A stretch of DNA of 64,000 nt from Fibrella forsythiae. Lineage in GTDB: Bacteria; Bacteroidota; Bacteroidia; Cytophagales; Spirosomataceae. Made by a program: the position numbers and the translations under genes. The stretch covers positions 620,001 to 684,000 of the forward strand of contig NZ_JAFMYW010000001.1 of NCBI RefSeq assembly GCF_017353175.1, read 5' to 3'. The notes under the pieces were generated by a model that was not told the DNA's origin, ran no database searches, and was given only the letters and a program-made list of their open reading frames with translations. Positions 24,519 through 34,963 of this stretch are shown here, piece by piece (positions within the stretch are counted from its first letter, which is position 1; every line of letters starts with the position of its first letter).

Positions 24519-25667
24519 ATGCAACCAGTATTATTCATTGACCGCGACGGAACGCTGATTATCGAACCGCAGTCTGACTTTCAAATCGATTCGCTCGAAA
24601 AGCTCGAATTTATTCCCAACGTGCTCACAGCACTCCGGAAAATCGCTGAAGAAACATCCTACGAATTGGTGATGGTCACCAATCAGGACGGACTTGGCAC
24701 GGCTGCTTTTCCCGAAGACACCTTCTGGCCCGCTCACAACAAAATGTTGCGGACGCTCGAAAACGAGGCCATCCAGTTTGCCGCACAGCACATCGACCGT
24801 ACGTTCCCGGCCGACAACGTACCTACGCGCAAGCCCGGCACCGGCATGCTGACGGGCTACTTCACAGATGCCTACGACCTGCCCAACAGTTACGTCATCG
24901 GCGACCGGCTGACCGACGTGAAACTGGCCTTAAATCTGGGCGCGAAAGCCATTCTGTTCATCCCGCCCAACATCAACCCGGAAACGCAGGCGGCTGATAC
25001 CGAAGGCATGACCGACGAGATGAAACAGGCCATCGCCTTGACGACGAACGACTGGAACGAGATTTATACGTTCCTTCGGCTACCGGCCCGCACGGCTTCA
25101 GTTGAGCGGAACACCAACGAAACGAAGATCAAGATCGAACTAAACCTCGATGGTACGGGCAAAGCCGACATGCACACCGGCCTTGGCTTTTTCGATCATA
25201 TGCTCGATCAGCTGGCCAAACACTCGGGAGCCGATCTGGCCATTCACGTCAACGGCGATCTGCACATCGACGAGCACCATACCATAGAAGACACCGCACT
25301 TGCCCTCGGTGAAGCTTACCGGCAGGCACTGGGTAACAAGCGCGGTATAAGCCGCTACGGGTTCCTGCTGCCCATGGACGAAGCCCTGGCGCAGGTGGCC
25401 ATCGATTTTTCGGGCCGCCCCTGGCTCGTGTGGGACGCTGAATTCAAGCGGGAAAAAATTGGCGAGATGCCTACAGAAATGTTCTTCCACTTCTTCAAAT
25501 CATTTGCCGATACCGCTCAGGCAAACGTAAACATCAAAGTGGAAGGGGATAATGAACACCACAAGATCGAGGCGATCTTCAAGGCGTTTGCCAAAGCCAT
25601 CAAAATGGCCGTTAAGCGCGATAGTAAAGCATTGGATAGCCTCCCAAGCACGAAGGGAGTACTTTGA
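24519..25667 (+). CDS. hisB: Bifunctional histidinol-phosphatase / imidazoleglycerol-phosphate dehydratase
   Basis: 382 aa fusion. The N-terminal HAD phosphatase (1-165) has the nucleophile motif [18 protein letters not shown] and [10 protein letters not shown]. The C-terminal IGP dehydratase (about 195-382) has paired metal-binding motifs [29 protein letters not shown] and [17 protein letters not shown]. It performs the IGP dehydration step and, separately, the histidinol-phosphate dephosphorylation step of histidine synthesis. hisC is 12 kb away and no other his gene is next to it, so the pathway is scattered. A 26-bp hairpin follows. Confidence 0.96.
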   Translation: MQPVLFIDRDGTLIIEPQSDFQIDSLEKLEFIPNVLTALRKIAEETSYELVMVTNQDGLGTAAFPEDTFWPAHNKMLRTLENEAIQFAAQHIDRTFPADNVPTRKPGTGMLTGYFTDAYDLPNSYVIGDRLTDVKLALNLGAKAILFIPPNINPETQAADTEGMTDEMKQAIALTTNDWNEIYTFLRLPARTASVERNTNETKIKIELNLDGTGKADMHTGLGFFDHMLDQLAKHSGADLAIHVNGDLHIDEHHTIEDTALALGEAYRQALGNKRGISRYGFLLPMDEALAQVAIDFSGRPWLVWDAEFKREKIGEMPTEMFFHFFKSFADTAQANVNIKVEGDNEHHKIEAIFKAFAKAIKMAVKRDSKALDSLPSTKGVL

Positions 25668-25680
25668 TTTCGGATTGGGA

Positions 25681-25750
25681 ATATGGGATTTATTGCTGAC
25701 GCGTCATCTTACGCAAAAGCAGGCTGACGCGTCAGCAATAAATCCCATAT
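25681..25750. terminator. Long hairpin between hisB and the CHRD gene
   Basis: A perfect 26-bp stem (arms 25681-25706 and 25725-25750) with an 18-nt loop. The inner part of each arm is itself the palindrome TGACGCGTCA. It fills the gap between two convergent genes and probably ends both transcripts. Confidence 0.75.
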
Positions 25751-25757
25751 CCGATAC

Positions 25758-26255
25758 CTATTTCACCTTAATATCCCCCCGGATTTCGCCGGCTGGGTAG
25801 GCAGCCGTATGCAGGTTTGCGTAGAAGAAGCCATTGGTCATACTATCGATCTGTGTCTGACGCAGCGTACTGGTCGAACCGATAATGGGTGACGTCAGCG
25901 AGGCGAATGGAATAGCTACCCCACCCGTACCGTCGGCGTTGGTGATGCGGTGCAAGTGCCCGGCGTTAGGTGTAATACCAGCAAACGTGACGGTATAGCT
26001 CAACACCCGCGACGTGCGATCGATACTCCCGGTGAACGTACCCGTAGCCGCTGAAGTAGTCGAAGTCGGCTTTTCGCTGGTTCCATTCAGCGTTGCCGTC
26101 AACGCGATTGGCGCCTGAGGAATCGGCGCAGTATTAGTGGCAATTGTGTTTTCATAACAGCCACTCAGGCCCAGCACAGAGCCAATTAGCAGTGCAGCCG
26201 TTAATGTAAAGCGTTGTCGCGTCGTAAACATGGTCGTATTGATTTGGTTAATCAC
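25758..26255 (-). CDS. CHRD-domain lipoprotein, one module
   Basis: 165 aa. The N-terminal signal ends in a lipobox (SVLGLSGC). One CHRD module covers about residues 45-163: LNGTSEKPTSTTSAATGTF, SYTVTFAGITPNAGHLH and FFYANLHTAAYPAGEIRGDI. CHRD domains were first defined in chordin and are common in bacterial secreted proteins; their bacterial function is unknown. It is the first of three tandem paralogues, each with its own terminator hairpin. It is probably anchored on the periplasmic or outer face. Confidence 0.87.
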   Translation of the reverse strand: MINQINTTMFTTRQRFTLTAALLIGSVLGLSGCYENTIATNTAPIPQAPIALTATLNGTSEKPTSTTSAATGTFTGSIDRTSRVLSYTVTFAGITPNAGHLHRITNADGTGGVAIPFASLTSPIIGSTSTLRQTQIDSMTNGFFYANLHTAAYPAGEIRGDIKVK

Positions 26256-26358
26256 GGCTAAATAAGCAGAATTCTGCCGAAAATGTTACAATCCACCCGA
26301 TTCGTTCTCATTATCGGTCTTCACCAGCCTTCAATTCAGGTCAGGCGCTGACTAGCCG

Positions 26359-26426
26359 AATTCAGTTCAATTAACAAGAAGGGGCTCTCGAATCCGAGAG
26401 CCCCTTCTTGTTAATTGAACTGAATT
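26359..26426. terminator. 32-bp perfect hairpin between CHRD genes
   Basis: Arms 26359-26390 and 26395-26426 are a perfect 32-bp inverted repeat with a 4-nt loop (AATC). It lies just past the 26438 stop of the two-module CHRD gene and upstream of the next one. The stem sequence is unrelated to the other hairpins. Confidence 0.8.
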
Positions 26427-26437
26427 TCATCAATAGG

Positions 26438-27250
26438 CTATTTAATATCGCCGCGGATCTCACCAGCCGGGAACGCTGTTGTGTGCAGGTTAGCGTAGTA
26501 AAACCCATTAAACAGGCTGTCGACCCGGCGGTCTGTAGCTAGCGTGGCCGTGCCGATGATCGGCGATACCAGACTGGCGAACGGAATCTCAACCCCACCC
26601 GTACCATTAGCTGCGGTTACGCGGTGCAGGTGACCGGCCGTTGGTGTCAGGCCTGAGTAGGTAACGGTATAGCTCAGCACCCGCGTGGCCGGGTCAATAA
26701 CTCCAGCGAACGTACCTGCGGCGGCCGACGTGTTCGACGTTGGCTTTTCGCTGGTCCCGTTAATCGTTGCGTTCAACCTGACCGGTCCGCTCACCCGAAG
26801 ATTTCCCCGAATTTCGCCACCCGGATAGGCCGTGGTGTGCAGGTTGGCATAATAAAAGCCGTTGATCAGACTATCGACTTTCCCGACCGTACTGATGGTG
26901 GTTGTTCCGATGATCGGCGAGGCTAAGCTGGCAAACGGAACATCAACGCCACCCGTACCATTGGCCGCCGTAACCCGGTGCAGGTGACCGGCCGTTGGCG
27001 TGAGACCCGAATAAGTCAGAGTATAACTCAGCACCCGTGAGGCCCGGTCGAGTTTTCCGACAAACGTACCTGTAGCCGCTGATGTGGCCGAGGTTGGTTT
27101 TTCGCCAGCGCCCGATAAGGTAGATACTAATTGAATTGGCGGATCTGGCGTAACAACCACGGTATTGTTGTCTGTATTCTTACAGGCAATGGATAGAATG
27201 GCTAGCGCAGAGAAAGCAACGAGCTTGGCAAACGGAGAATTCAGGATCAT
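26438..27250 (-). CDS. CHRD-domain lipoprotein, two modules
   Basis: 270 aa. Signal with lipobox (ILSIAC), then two CHRD modules in tandem (about 40-155 and 157-268). They are nearly repeats of each other: both contain TLSG/TINGTSEKPTS, YSGLTPTAGHLHRVTAANG and GFYYANLHTTA-P-GEIRG. The high identity of the modules points to a recent internal duplication. Lipid-anchored and secreted; function unknown. Confidence 0.87.
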   Translation of the reverse strand: MILNSPFAKLVAFSALAILSIACKNTDNNTVVVTPDPPIQLVSTLSGAGEKPTSATSAATGTFVGKLDRASRVLSYTLTYSGLTPTAGHLHRVTAANGTGGVDVPFASLASPIIGTTTISTVGKVDSLINGFYYANLHTTAYPGGEIRGNLRVSGPVRLNATINGTSEKPTSNTSAAAGTFAGVIDPATRVLSYTVTYSGLTPTAGHLHRVTAANGTGGVEIPFASLVSPIIGTATLATDRRVDSLFNGFYYANLHTTAFPAGEIRGDIK

Positions 27251-27384
27251 AATGTACGTGAGAGTATGTTTATCAGAACAAGAACATAAGTGTGTACGTA
27301 GTAATCCGAATAAAGGATGCTTCGTCAGGCTACTTTCCTACTAATTATTTTTACTCAGTTGTTAATGAGGTTAGTTCATAAAAA

Positions 27385-27412
27385 ATGGCGACCTCATCTC
27401 TGAGGTCGCCAT
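27385..27412 (-). terminator. Terminator after the third CHRD gene
   Basis: A 12-bp perfect stem (ATGGCGACCTCA/TGAGGTCGCCAT) with a 4-nt loop; on the minus strand a run of T follows (AAAAA at 27381-27385 on the plus strand). It is a typical rho-independent terminator 28 bp beyond the stop at 27440. Confidence 0.85.
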
Positions 27413-27439
27413 AATATACAGTATCAGCGTTCTGCCCGA

Positions 27440-27922
27440 TTACTGCCTGGTTACATTGCCACGAATTGCACCATTTGGATAATTATTTGTATGAATATTG
27501 GCGTAATAGAAGCCATTTTTCATACTATCGACCTTCGCCTGTGTCAACGTCGATGACGTACCGATGATGGGTGAAGTCAGACTGGGAAAGAAAATCTCGG
27601 GCGAACCAACTCCATTCACACCAGCAGCGTCACCGGTTGCTACCCGATGCAAGTGTCCCATCGTTACTGTCGACGACGTTGGAAACCCGGAATACGTAAC
27701 GGTATAGCTCAGGACCCGACTGGCCTCATCCAGGTTACCAACGAACGTACCTGTGGCTGGCGAAGTGGTTGAGGTTGGTTTTTCATTTATCCCATTCAGC
27801 GTCGCTGTAAAACGGGTTGTAGTTGGTGTTGTCACTACAGGATCGTCTTTTTTGCACGATGTGAAGGTGAGTCCTAATGCAAGCAAGGCCGACATGGACA
27901 GGAGAGCTGTCTTGTTTTTCAT
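27440..27922 (-). CDS. CHRD-domain lipoprotein, divergent single module
   Basis: 160 aa. Signal with lipobox (LGLTFTSC), then one CHRD module (about 38-158) with an extra loop (ATGDAAGVNGVGSPEIFF) missing from its paralogues. It shares NGINEKPTSTTSPATGTF and GFYYANIHTNNYPNGAIRG with them. It is the most diverged of the three, so likely the older copy. The 292 bp between it and the aconitase gene hold the divergent promoters. Confidence 0.85.
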   Translation of the reverse strand: MKNKTALLSMSALLALGLTFTSCKKDDPVVTTPTTTRFTATLNGINEKPTSTTSPATGTFVGNLDEASRVLSYTVTYSGFPTSSTVTMGHLHRVATGDAAGVNGVGSPEIFFPSLTSPIIGTSSTLTQAKVDSMKNGFYYANIHTNNYPNGAIRGNVTRQ

Positions 27923-28214
27923 ACGTCAATATGAGTTAGTTGGACAATAAATTATCTGTTCCACAGATTAACTGCGGTAACCAATCACTTGTTCAACGGC
28001 CTTTACCCAAGATATGGTGTTAAAAAAAAGTTGAATTTGAGCCAACGGGCCCCGTAGATCGGCCAAGAAAGCCACTTGTACAGACTAGCGGCGAGAATAT
28101 TTCCAAGACGAACCAGAATCCCCTAATTTTGGCGCATCAATTGGAATGAATGCCGGCAACTCGTTGGTTATTCTGTTATATCCCCTTATTCAGTAATCGT
28201 TATCCCTTTTTATT

Positions 28215-30482
28215 ATGGCTTTTGACTTAGATATGATTCAGCACGTGTACGCTCAACTGGGCGAACGTGTCGAAGCAGCCCGGCAGGCTGTCGGCAAACC
28301 ACTGACGTTGTCGGAGAAGATTTTATACACGCACCTGTCGTCAGGTCCGGCAACCGAAGCTTTTGAGCGGGGGAAAGCCTACGTTGACTTCGCCCCTGAC
28401 CGCGTTGCCATGCAGGATGCCACCGCACAGATGGCCCTGTTGCAGTTCATGCAGGCTGGCCGGCCACAGGTTGCCGTTCCATCAACGGTACACTGCGATC
28501 ACCTGATTCAGGCCGAAGTAGGTGCTACCGCTGACTTAGCCACTGCCAACAGTAAAAACAAAGAGGTATACGATTTCCTGTCGTCGATTTCCAACAAATA
28601 CGGCATCGGTTTCTGGAAGCCGGGGGCGGGTATCATTCATCAGGTGGTGATCGAGAACTACGCGTTTCCCGGTGGCATGATGATCGGTACCGATTCGCAC
28701 ACACCAAATGCAGGTGGTCTGGGCATGATCGCCATTGGTGTGGGTGGCGCTGACGCCTGCGACGTGATGGCGGGTCTTGCCTGGGAGTTGAAAATGCCGA
28801 AACTGATCGGTGTTAAACTGACGGGTAAACTGTCGGGCTGGGCATCGGCCAAAGACGTTATCCTTCGTGTGGCAGGTATCCTGACCGTAAAGGGCGGAAC
28901 GGGTTGCATCGTTGAATATTTTGGCGATGGCGCCGAGAGCCTGTCGGCAACCGGTAAAGGCACGATCTGCAACATGGGTGCTGAAATTGGCGCAACAACG
29001 TCAATTTTCACGTATGATGAGAAAATGGCCGATTACCTCCGTGCTACCAGCCGCGCCGACATTGCCGACGCTGCCGACGCCGTGAAGCAACACCTGCGGG
29101 CCGATGATGAAGTTTACGCTGATCCGGCTTCATACTACGATCAACTGATCGAAATCGACCTGAACACGCTGGAGCCACACATCAACGGCCCGTTCACGCC
29201 AGACCTCGCCTGGCCCCTGTCGAATTTCGCCAAAGCGGTAAAAGAAAACAACTGGCCCGAGAAGCTGGATGTGGGCCTGATTGGCTCATGCACCAACTCA
29301 AGCTACGAAGACATGACCCGCGCCGCATCCATTGCGGCTCAGGCGGCAACAAAAAACCTGAAAGCGAAATCGGAATATACCGTTACGCCCGGCTCTGAAC
29401 TGGTTCGGTTCACGGCTCAGCGCGACGGCCTGCTGACTACGTTTGAAAGTATCGGCGGTGTAGTGTTGGCCAATGCCTGTGGTCCCTGCATCGGGCAGTG
29501 GGCCCGTCATATGGACGATCCTACCCGTAAGAACTCGATCATCACGTCGTTTAACCGGAACTTCGCCAAGCGGAACGACGGCAACGCCAGCACACACGCA
29601 TTCGTGGCCTCGCCCGAAATCGTGACGGCAATGGCCATTGCCGGTGATATCACGTTCAACCCAATGACCGACACGCTGACCAACGAAGCTGGTGAGCAGG
29701 TTATGCTCGACGAGCCACAAGGCATTGAGCAGCCAGTGAATGGCTATGCCGTTGATGACGCGGGCTATCAGGCCCCGGCCGAAGATGGTTCAACGGTTCA
29801 GATCGCCGTATCGCCAACCTCTGATCGGCTACAACTGCTGGAGTCGTTCCCGGTTTGGGAAGGCACCGACCTGAGCGGCCTGAAACTGCTGATCAAAGCG
29901 AAAGGTAAGTGTACGACCGACCACATTTCGATGGCTGGTCCATGGCTGAAATTCCGTGGTCACCTCGACAATATCTCGAACAACATGCTGATCGGCGCGG
30001 TGAACTTCTACACGGAGAAAACCAACGCCGTTAAAAACCAGCTAACGGGCGAATATGGCGAAGTACCGGCCGTACAACGTGCCTACAAAGCAGCCGGTAT
30101 CGGTTCGGTAGTGGTTGGCGACGAGAACTACGGAGAGGGTTCATCACGGGAGCACGCGGCCATGGAGCCTCGCTTCCTGGGTGTTCGGGCCATTCTGGTC
30201 CGGTCGTTCGCCCGTATTCACGAAACTAACCTGAAAAAGCAGGGTATGCTGGCCTTAACGTTCGCCAACCCCGCCGACTACGACAAAGTTCAGGAAGACG
30301 ACACTATCGACATCAAAGGCCTGACCACGTTTGCCCCCGGTCAGCAATTGACGGTTGTGCTTCATCACGCCGACGGGTCTACGGATGAGTTCCCGGTGAA
30401 TCATACCTACAATCAGGGCCAGATCGAGTGGTTCAAAGCGGGTTCAGCACTTAACCTGATCAAAATGCAGGTTCAGGCGTAA
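28215..30482 (+). CDS. acnA: Aconitate hydratase, mitochondrial-type
   Basis: 755 aa, the size of mitochondrial-type aconitases. The [4Fe-4S] cysteines are in [11 protein letters not shown] and [13 protein letters not shown]. Substrate residues appear in [21 protein letters not shown] and in the swivelling domain [19 protein letters not shown]. It interconverts citrate and isocitrate in the TCA cycle. Single-gene unit with its own terminator at 30509. The 292-bp gap before it has no recognised RNA element. Confidence 0.95.
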   Translation: MAFDLDMIQHVYAQLGERVEAARQAVGKPLTLSEKILYTHLSSGPATEAFERGKAYVDFAPDRVAMQDATAQMALLQFMQAGRPQVAVPSTVHCDHLIQAEVGATADLATANSKNKEVYDFLSSISNKYGIGFWKPGAGIIHQVVIENYAFPGGMMIGTDSHTPNAGGLGMIAIGVGGADACDVMAGLAWELKMPKLIGVKLTGKLSGWASAKDVILRVAGILTVKGGTGCIVEYFGDGAESLSATGKGTICNMGAEIGATTSIFTYDEKMADYLRATSRADIADAADAVKQHLRADDEVYADPASYYDQLIEIDLNTLEPHINGPFTPDLAWPLSNFAKAVKENNWPEKLDVGLIGSCTNSSYEDMTRAASIAAQAATKNLKAKSEYTVTPGSELVRFTAQRDGLLTTFESIGGVVLANACGPCIGQWARHMDDPTRKNSIITSFNRNFAKRNDGNASTHAFVASPEIVTAMAIAGDITFNPMTDTLTNEAGEQVMLDEPQGIEQPVNGYAVDDAGYQAPAEDGSTVQIAVSPTSDRLQLLESFPVWEGTDLSGLKLLIKAKGKCTTDHISMAGPWLKFRGHLDNISNNMLIGAVNFYTEKTNAVKNQLTGEYGEVPAVQRAYKAAGIGSVVVGDENYGEGSSREHAAMEPRFLGVRAILVRSFARIHETNLKKQGMLALTFANPADYDKVQEDDTIDIKGLTTFAPGQQLTVVLHHADGSTDEFPVNHTYNQGQIEWFKAGSALNLIKMQVQA

Positions 30483-30508
30483 GGCCTGAGTGCTGATTCA
30501 GTATAAAT

Positions 30509-30551
30509 AAAAAACGCCCCCGGTGGTCATTGACTATCGGGGGCGTTTTTT
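30509..30551 (+). terminator. Rho-independent terminator of the aconitase gene
   Basis: A 14-bp stem (AAAAAACGCCCCCG/CGGGGGCGTTTTTT) with a 15-nt loop and a run of seven T, 26 bp past the aconitase stop. It lies 31 bp from the end of the convergent helicase gene and, with A-runs on the other side, may serve both. Confidence 0.9.
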
Positions 30552-30582
30552 TATTCAGGAACGTACCTACCACAACATCACT

Positions 30583-32481
30583 TCACAACCATTCCCAGGC
30601 ACTCTGGTACGCATTCAGTTGCTCTGCATAGGTAACGAAATCGGCGTAGAACGGATTACTCGCCAGCGTACCACTGTCGCCGATGACGACGAGCTTCTTC
30701 CGGGCTCGGGTCATGGCAACGTTCATCCGACGGATATCTGCCAGAAACCCAATCTCGGCCCGGTCGTTACTGCGGGTCATGGAGATGTAGACAATATCAC
30801 GTTCCTGTCCCTGAAAGCTGTCGATGGTATTGACCGAGATAGCGTGCCGGTATGGTTGCAGATCGGGCGCATGACTAAGTAACTCATTCAGTACCACCAG
30901 CTGTTGCTTGTAGGGTGAGATAATGGCGATGCTCGGAAAAGTGGCTGGCTGATAGAATTGGCTTAACTGGGCAACTACTTGTGTTAAGTGCTTGATCAGC
31001 AAGGCCGCCTCTTCCGGGTTTGTTGAACTGGTACCTTCCAGCTTTTCGTCAAATCCACACCCCGCCGTATCAACAAACTGTAAGGCACTGTCGCCCTGAA
31101 ACAGGTCATGACTTGCCACCGATGCGTGCGCCCGTAACTGATTACCATAGAACACCCGACTCGAGTAGCCCATAATCTGTTCGTGCATTCGGTACTGCTC
31201 ATCCAGCAACGTAACGGCTTCAGGATGCAGCACAACGCATTTTTCGAGCAGGGTATTGCTTAATCCATTGCGGGCGGCTTCAGCCGATTTGATAGTCGGC
31301 GACAGCTGATTATGGTCGCCCGCCAGGATCACTCTCTGAGCCTTTAGGATGGGTATCCAGCAGGCTGGTTCAAGGGCTTGTCCGGCTTCGTCGATAACGA
31401 CCGTATGGAAGCTCAGGTTACGAATGGTGTACTGATTGGCTCCCACCAGCGTGGCCGTAATTACCTGCGACTTGCCCACCACATCGTCAATGATATACTG
31501 CTCAGTGGTAGCCACGTCTTTCATGATCCGGTGCGCTTCATCGAAGAGCGCCTTCCGTTGCTCACGTTCCGCTTTACCAAAGCTTCGCTTGTATTTATGC
31601 GCCATATTCTTGAATTCCCCCGCCTGCTTCTTCAGCTTTTTAGCTTCCTTCATCTGGCTATGTTCAGCCATCTTACTATCCAGCGTCAGGGCAGTTAGTC
31701 GATCAGAAACCCGGCTTGGGTTGCCAATCCGAAGTACGTTCAGGCCCTCGTCGTGAAGCTTTTCGCTAAGCAAATCAACAGCCGCATTGCTGGGTGCCAC
31801 TACCAGAATCTGCTTGTGCTCAAGACCGATCATCGATTTGATCAACTGCACCAGCGTAGTTGTCTTGCCCGTACCCGGCGGGCCGTGTACGATAGCTAGC
31901 TCATTAGCAGACAAACCAGAACAAACAGCACGCTGTTGACTCTCATTCAAACGCGGAATGGATACGGTCAAACTATGCGGGTGGAACGTAGCGTCTGCCT
32001 CGCCAATCAGGATGTTTATCAGGCGATTCGTACCGGCTTCAGCGAGGGTATTGGCCTGTTTGAGAGCGTTTTGCATCTCATCGTAGCTGGAATCATCGAA
32101 CAGCATTTCGATACCCAGCTTCCCGTTGCGCGACCACTCGGGCAATTCATCCGTCAGTAGCGTTATCTTCAACCGGTTGCCATTCTGGTATGAAATGGTT
32201 CCCTCTACCCGGTCAACCTTAGGATCGTGATTGCTGAATAGAATGGCCGGAACCCCCGCCCGAAGCTGATGGGTCAGGTCTTGATGCGTAGTTCGCTCAA
32301 CCTCAACACTCAGGTAGTCTGCATGCCCCAGTTCTGTGCCACGAATTGCGATTGGGTACCAGGTCAGGCCGTTGGCCCTGCGTTCGGCCACACTCGTCGA
32401 TTGGGTCAGTTGCTGGTATTGGTAGCGGTCTTCTTCCCGTTCCAGCTTAAGTAACTCCTGTAGCTTTTTAAAGTAATCCAT
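30583..32481 (-). CDS. SF1B helicase, IGHMBP2/Upf1-like
   Basis: 632 aa. An N-terminal beta-barrel (about 1-190) leads to a RecA-like helicase core. Walker A is HGPPGTGKTTTLVQLIK, motif II is VVIDEAGQALEPACWIP, motif III is ILAGDHNQLSPT, and later motifs are LDEQYRMHEQI, VNTIDSFQGQERDIVYISM and NVAMTRARKKL. It belongs to the bacterial AAA_11/AAA_12 group near IGHMBP2/Upf1 and should unwind 5'-3' DNA or RNA. No partner gene nearby. Cytosolic. Confidence 0.9.
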   Translation of the reverse strand: MDYFKKLQELLKLEREEDRYQYQQLTQSTSVAERRANGLTWYPIAIRGTELGHADYLSVEVERTTHQDLTHQLRAGVPAILFSNHDPKVDRVEGTISYQNGNRLKITLLTDELPEWSRNGKLGIEMLFDDSSYDEMQNALKQANTLAEAGTNRLINILIGEADATFHPHSLTVSIPRLNESQQRAVCSGLSANELAIVHGPPGTGKTTTLVQLIKSMIGLEHKQILVVAPSNAAVDLLSEKLHDEGLNVLRIGNPSRVSDRLTALTLDSKMAEHSQMKEAKKLKKQAGEFKNMAHKYKRSFGKAEREQRKALFDEAHRIMKDVATTEQYIIDDVVGKSQVITATLVGANQYTIRNLSFHTVVIDEAGQALEPACWIPILKAQRVILAGDHNQLSPTIKSAEAARNGLSNTLLEKCVVLHPEAVTLLDEQYRMHEQIMGYSSRVFYGNQLRAHASVASHDLFQGDSALQFVDTAGCGFDEKLEGTSSTNPEEAALLIKHLTQVVAQLSQFYQPATFPSIAIISPYKQQLVVLNELLSHAPDLQPYRHAISVNTIDSFQGQERDIVYISMTRSNDRAEIGFLADIRRMNVAMTRARKKLVVIGDSGTLASNPFYADFVTYAEQLNAYQSAWEWL

Positions 32482-32630
32482 CCACGAAGGTAATTCATCC
32501 GGAAATGCGCTCCTGCCCCTCAGACTGGCATATGGCTGCCTTATCCAGCCAACTCCTTACCGAATTCAGACCGTTGGTGTAAAAGTGCCCACGGCCAGTT
32601 AGCCTCCTGATTACCTTTTGCCAAGCCAGC

Positions 32631-32638
32631 TATTTTTG
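32631..32638 (+). promoter_or_regulatory. Promoter -7 box for lepB
   Basis: TATTTTTG matches TAnnTTTG exactly and lies 44 bp before the lepB ATG. The same octamer precedes susC. No well-placed -33 TTG found. Confidence 0.45.
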
Positions 32639-32682
32639 AGCCATTGGCGACTGATTATCATTCCTTTTAAACAGCTACCAGC

Positions 32683-33840
32683 ATGTTTTCCAGAAAGTCA
32701 ACCAGCCGTAAACCCAAAAAGTCAATTCTCAGAGAATGGGGCGACTCGCTACTCTTTGCCGTAATAGCCGCAACGATCATCCGTTTTCTGACGTTTCAAG
32801 CCTTTGCCATTCCAACACCATCCATGGAAGGCACCCTGATGGTTGGTGACTATCTGTTTGTCAGCAAGCTTCATTACGGGGCACAAACGCCCAAAACACC
32901 ACTTCAGGTACCACTCACGCATCAGAAAATCTGGGGCACTACTATTCCGTCATACAGCACGGCCATTCAACTCCCCACGTTCCGGCTTCCCGGATTTTCG
33001 CCGGTGAAAAACAACGATGTGGTGGTCTTCAATTATCCACCACGAAAAGCGGGCGAACCCGATTATCCGTCGGATCTTAAAACCAACTTTATCAAACGGT
33101 GCATTGGTATTCCGGGCGATGTCGTGGCGATTCGGTACGGAAACGTGTTTGTCAACAACAAACCCGTTCCCGTACCGCCAAACGCGCAATCCAGCTATTT
33201 TATCCAGACTACGGAGGCGCTCGATGATCGATTTTTCAGGCAATACGGCATTGTCAATGATTTTGTGTCGTCTGAAGGTCCTTTCATAAACTGGCAACCA
33301 CTTGAAGCCACGCCTGACCCAACAAAAGCGCCAGTGCTGGTTGGTTATCGGGTATTAACCACAGAATCGACGATCGAAAAAATCAGGCAATTAACCTGGG
33401 TAAAGGGTATTGAGCCCATGCTGGAACAACCTGGCAAGAAGCAGGAAGGCATTTATGGCGGATCAGCATACAATTGGAATCTGGACAATTTTGGCCCACT
33501 CAAGGTTCCTAAAACCGGGATGACCGTTCCCATAAATAAACAGACCATTGCCGTTTATGGTCCTGTCATTCAGCGCTACGAAGACAACGCTCAGGTTGTG
33601 ATCACACCAACAGCGGTTTCTATCAATGGAAAGGCAATGGCTACCTACACATTCAAACAGAACTACTATTTCATGATGGGCGACAATCGGCACAATTCGG
33701 AAGATTCCCGATTTTGGGGGTTTGTCCCCGAAGATCATGTGGTAGGCAAGGCCACCTTTGTCTGGATGTCGGTCGACCCCGTTCCTGCCAACGGGTGGCA
33801 AAAAATCCGCTGGAGTCATTTATTTAGTTTGGTCAACTGA
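32683..33840 (+). CDS. lepB: Signal peptidase I
   Basis: 385 aa. One N-terminal transmembrane helix (about 20-42), then the catalytic Ser in [20 protein letters not shown] and the general-base Lys in [14 protein letters not shown]. The final box is [22 protein letters not shown]. Compared with short LepB enzymes it has a long insert (about 175-275) between the Lys box and the last box, as is usual in Bacteroidota. It cleaves Sec signal peptides at the outer face of the inner membrane. Confidence 0.94.
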   Translation: MFSRKSTSRKPKKSILREWGDSLLFAVIAATIIRFLTFQAFAIPTPSMEGTLMVGDYLFVSKLHYGAQTPKTPLQVPLTHQKIWGTTIPSYSTAIQLPTFRLPGFSPVKNNDVVVFNYPPRKAGEPDYPSDLKTNFIKRCIGIPGDVVAIRYGNVFVNNKPVPVPPNAQSSYFIQTTEALDDRFFRQYGIVNDFVSSEGPFINWQPLEATPDPTKAPVLVGYRVLTTESTIEKIRQLTWVKGIEPMLEQPGKKQEGIYGGSAYNWNLDNFGPLKVPKTGMTVPINKQTIAVYGPVIQRYEDNAQVVITPTAVSINGKAMATYTFKQNYYFMMGDNRHNSEDSRFWGFVPEDHVVGKATFVWMSVDPVPANGWQKIRWSHLFSLVN

Positions 33841-33853
33841 TTGGCGTAGGTAC

Positions 33854-33909
33854 GTTTCCACACAAAAAAGGGCTCAGGTACGTACCTGAGCCCTTTTTTG
33901 TGTGGAAAC
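33854..33909. terminator. 56-bp perfect palindrome between lepB and the NIPSNAP gene
   Basis: The whole stretch reads the same on both strands (28 bp each side, no loop), with centre GGTACGTACC, GGGCTC flanks and A/T runs of six. As RNA it would be a very strong hairpin ending both convergent genes. The centre is the self-complementary form of the over-used word GGTACGT. Confidence 0.85.
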
Positions 33910-33916
33910 CCTCGGT

Positions 33917-34705
33917 TCAAATATCTGAATAATTGGTTGGGTGCAGCAGATAGATATCGGCGCGGAGGAAGTTATGCGCGTATTCGGGTAGCGCGTTCAG
34001 GGTTTTCCAAGCGGGATCGGCGCTGAATGCTTTCCAGTGGGCATCGCGCTCGGTTTTATTCTCGAACGAGGTCATGTACATCATGCTGGGCAGTTTGGCT
34101 CCCGCTTTCACCTGTCCACAAAACACGGTGTTGAACCCAAGCCGGCTGAAAATATCCAGTTCGCCATTATTGAACTGGCTGATCTTGTTCTCGTGCAGTT
34201 TCTCAGTAGCCGCTTCGTAGAGCCGAAGTTCGTAAATGCGCTGGGCGGCAACGCCCGTCAGCTTTGGCTGAACCAGTTTGGGCATACCGGCAAAGGCCTC
34301 CATCAGTACTGATTCAAACTTCTTGAACGTCGGTTTATTGAATTCCGCGTTCACATAATCCTGCCCGGCCAATGCGTACTCTTTGTCTTTCGCCAGCTTG
34401 TCAGACAGCCCCGTAAACTGGTCGATCGACTTGAAGGGGATGAGCACGTATACCAGCGAATCGGCCTCGGCACCCGGCTTGAACACGCCCACTTTTTCGA
34501 TACCGGCGCGGTGCAGCGCTGGCAGGTACGCCTGTTTCAGGTACGTTTCCAGCCGCTCTTTCTGACTGTTATCGGCCAGGTGGTACACTTTCAACTGGTA
34601 ATATTCCCGCTTTGGCGCAAAGCCAACGGCCAGATTTGAAATAAAAAGTAAGGCCAGAAATAGGCTTGAAAACGCTGATGTACTGATTTTAGAAGGTCGT
34701 TGCAT
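33917..34705 (-). CDS. NIPSNAP-family secreted protein
   Basis: 262 aa. Signal peptide with AFSSLFLALLFISNLAVGFA, then two ferredoxin-like NIPSNAP/dimeric alpha-beta domains: YYQLKVYHLADNSQKERLET in the first and RIYELRLYEAATEKLHENKI with HWKAFSADPAWKTL in the second. Many Bacteroidota encode such periplasmic tandem-domain proteins; no activity is established. Monocistronic, closed by the palindromic hairpin at 33854. Confidence 0.87.
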   Translation of the reverse strand: MQRPSKISTSAFSSLFLALLFISNLAVGFAPKREYYQLKVYHLADNSQKERLETYLKQAYLPALHRAGIEKVGVFKPGAEADSLVYVLIPFKSIDQFTGLSDKLAKDKEYALAGQDYVNAEFNKPTFKKFESVLMEAFAGMPKLVQPKLTGVAAQRIYELRLYEAATEKLHENKISQFNNGELDIFSRLGFNTVFCGQVKAGAKLPSMMYMTSFENKTERDAHWKAFSADPAWKTLNALPEYAHNFLRADIYLLHPTNYSDI

Positions 34706-34893
34706 GTCAAATGTTGAAGTAGTATTAACCGAAACAGGAAAGAAAGAAACAACCGCAATCTTACCCTGCCCTCTGGAAATTAACGGCTAAACTTTTGCGC
34801 TGTCCGGCCCTACTATTCAAACTGATCAGAGGCCGTACGCTGGAACCAGGCAGCCAACCTCACATTGAGTAGGACTAAAAACGAGCACTTCGT

Positions 34894-34901
34894 TATATTT
34901 G
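34894..34901 (+). promoter_or_regulatory. Promoter -7 box for the molybdate operon
   Basis: TATATTTG matches TAnnTTTG and lies 62 bp before the first gene at 34964. I looked for a molybdenum-cofactor riboswitch in the 258-bp gap and saw no supporting structure. Confidence 0.45.
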
Positions 34902-34963
34902 ACTGAAAATAACGCTAGTATAATCTTGATGGATCCTTCCTGGCTATCCCTCCACTTTACACA

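Noticed and set aside
34706-34963. Molybdenum-cofactor riboswitch before the molybdate genes
   Set aside because: I see no paired core in the gap; only a promoter box.
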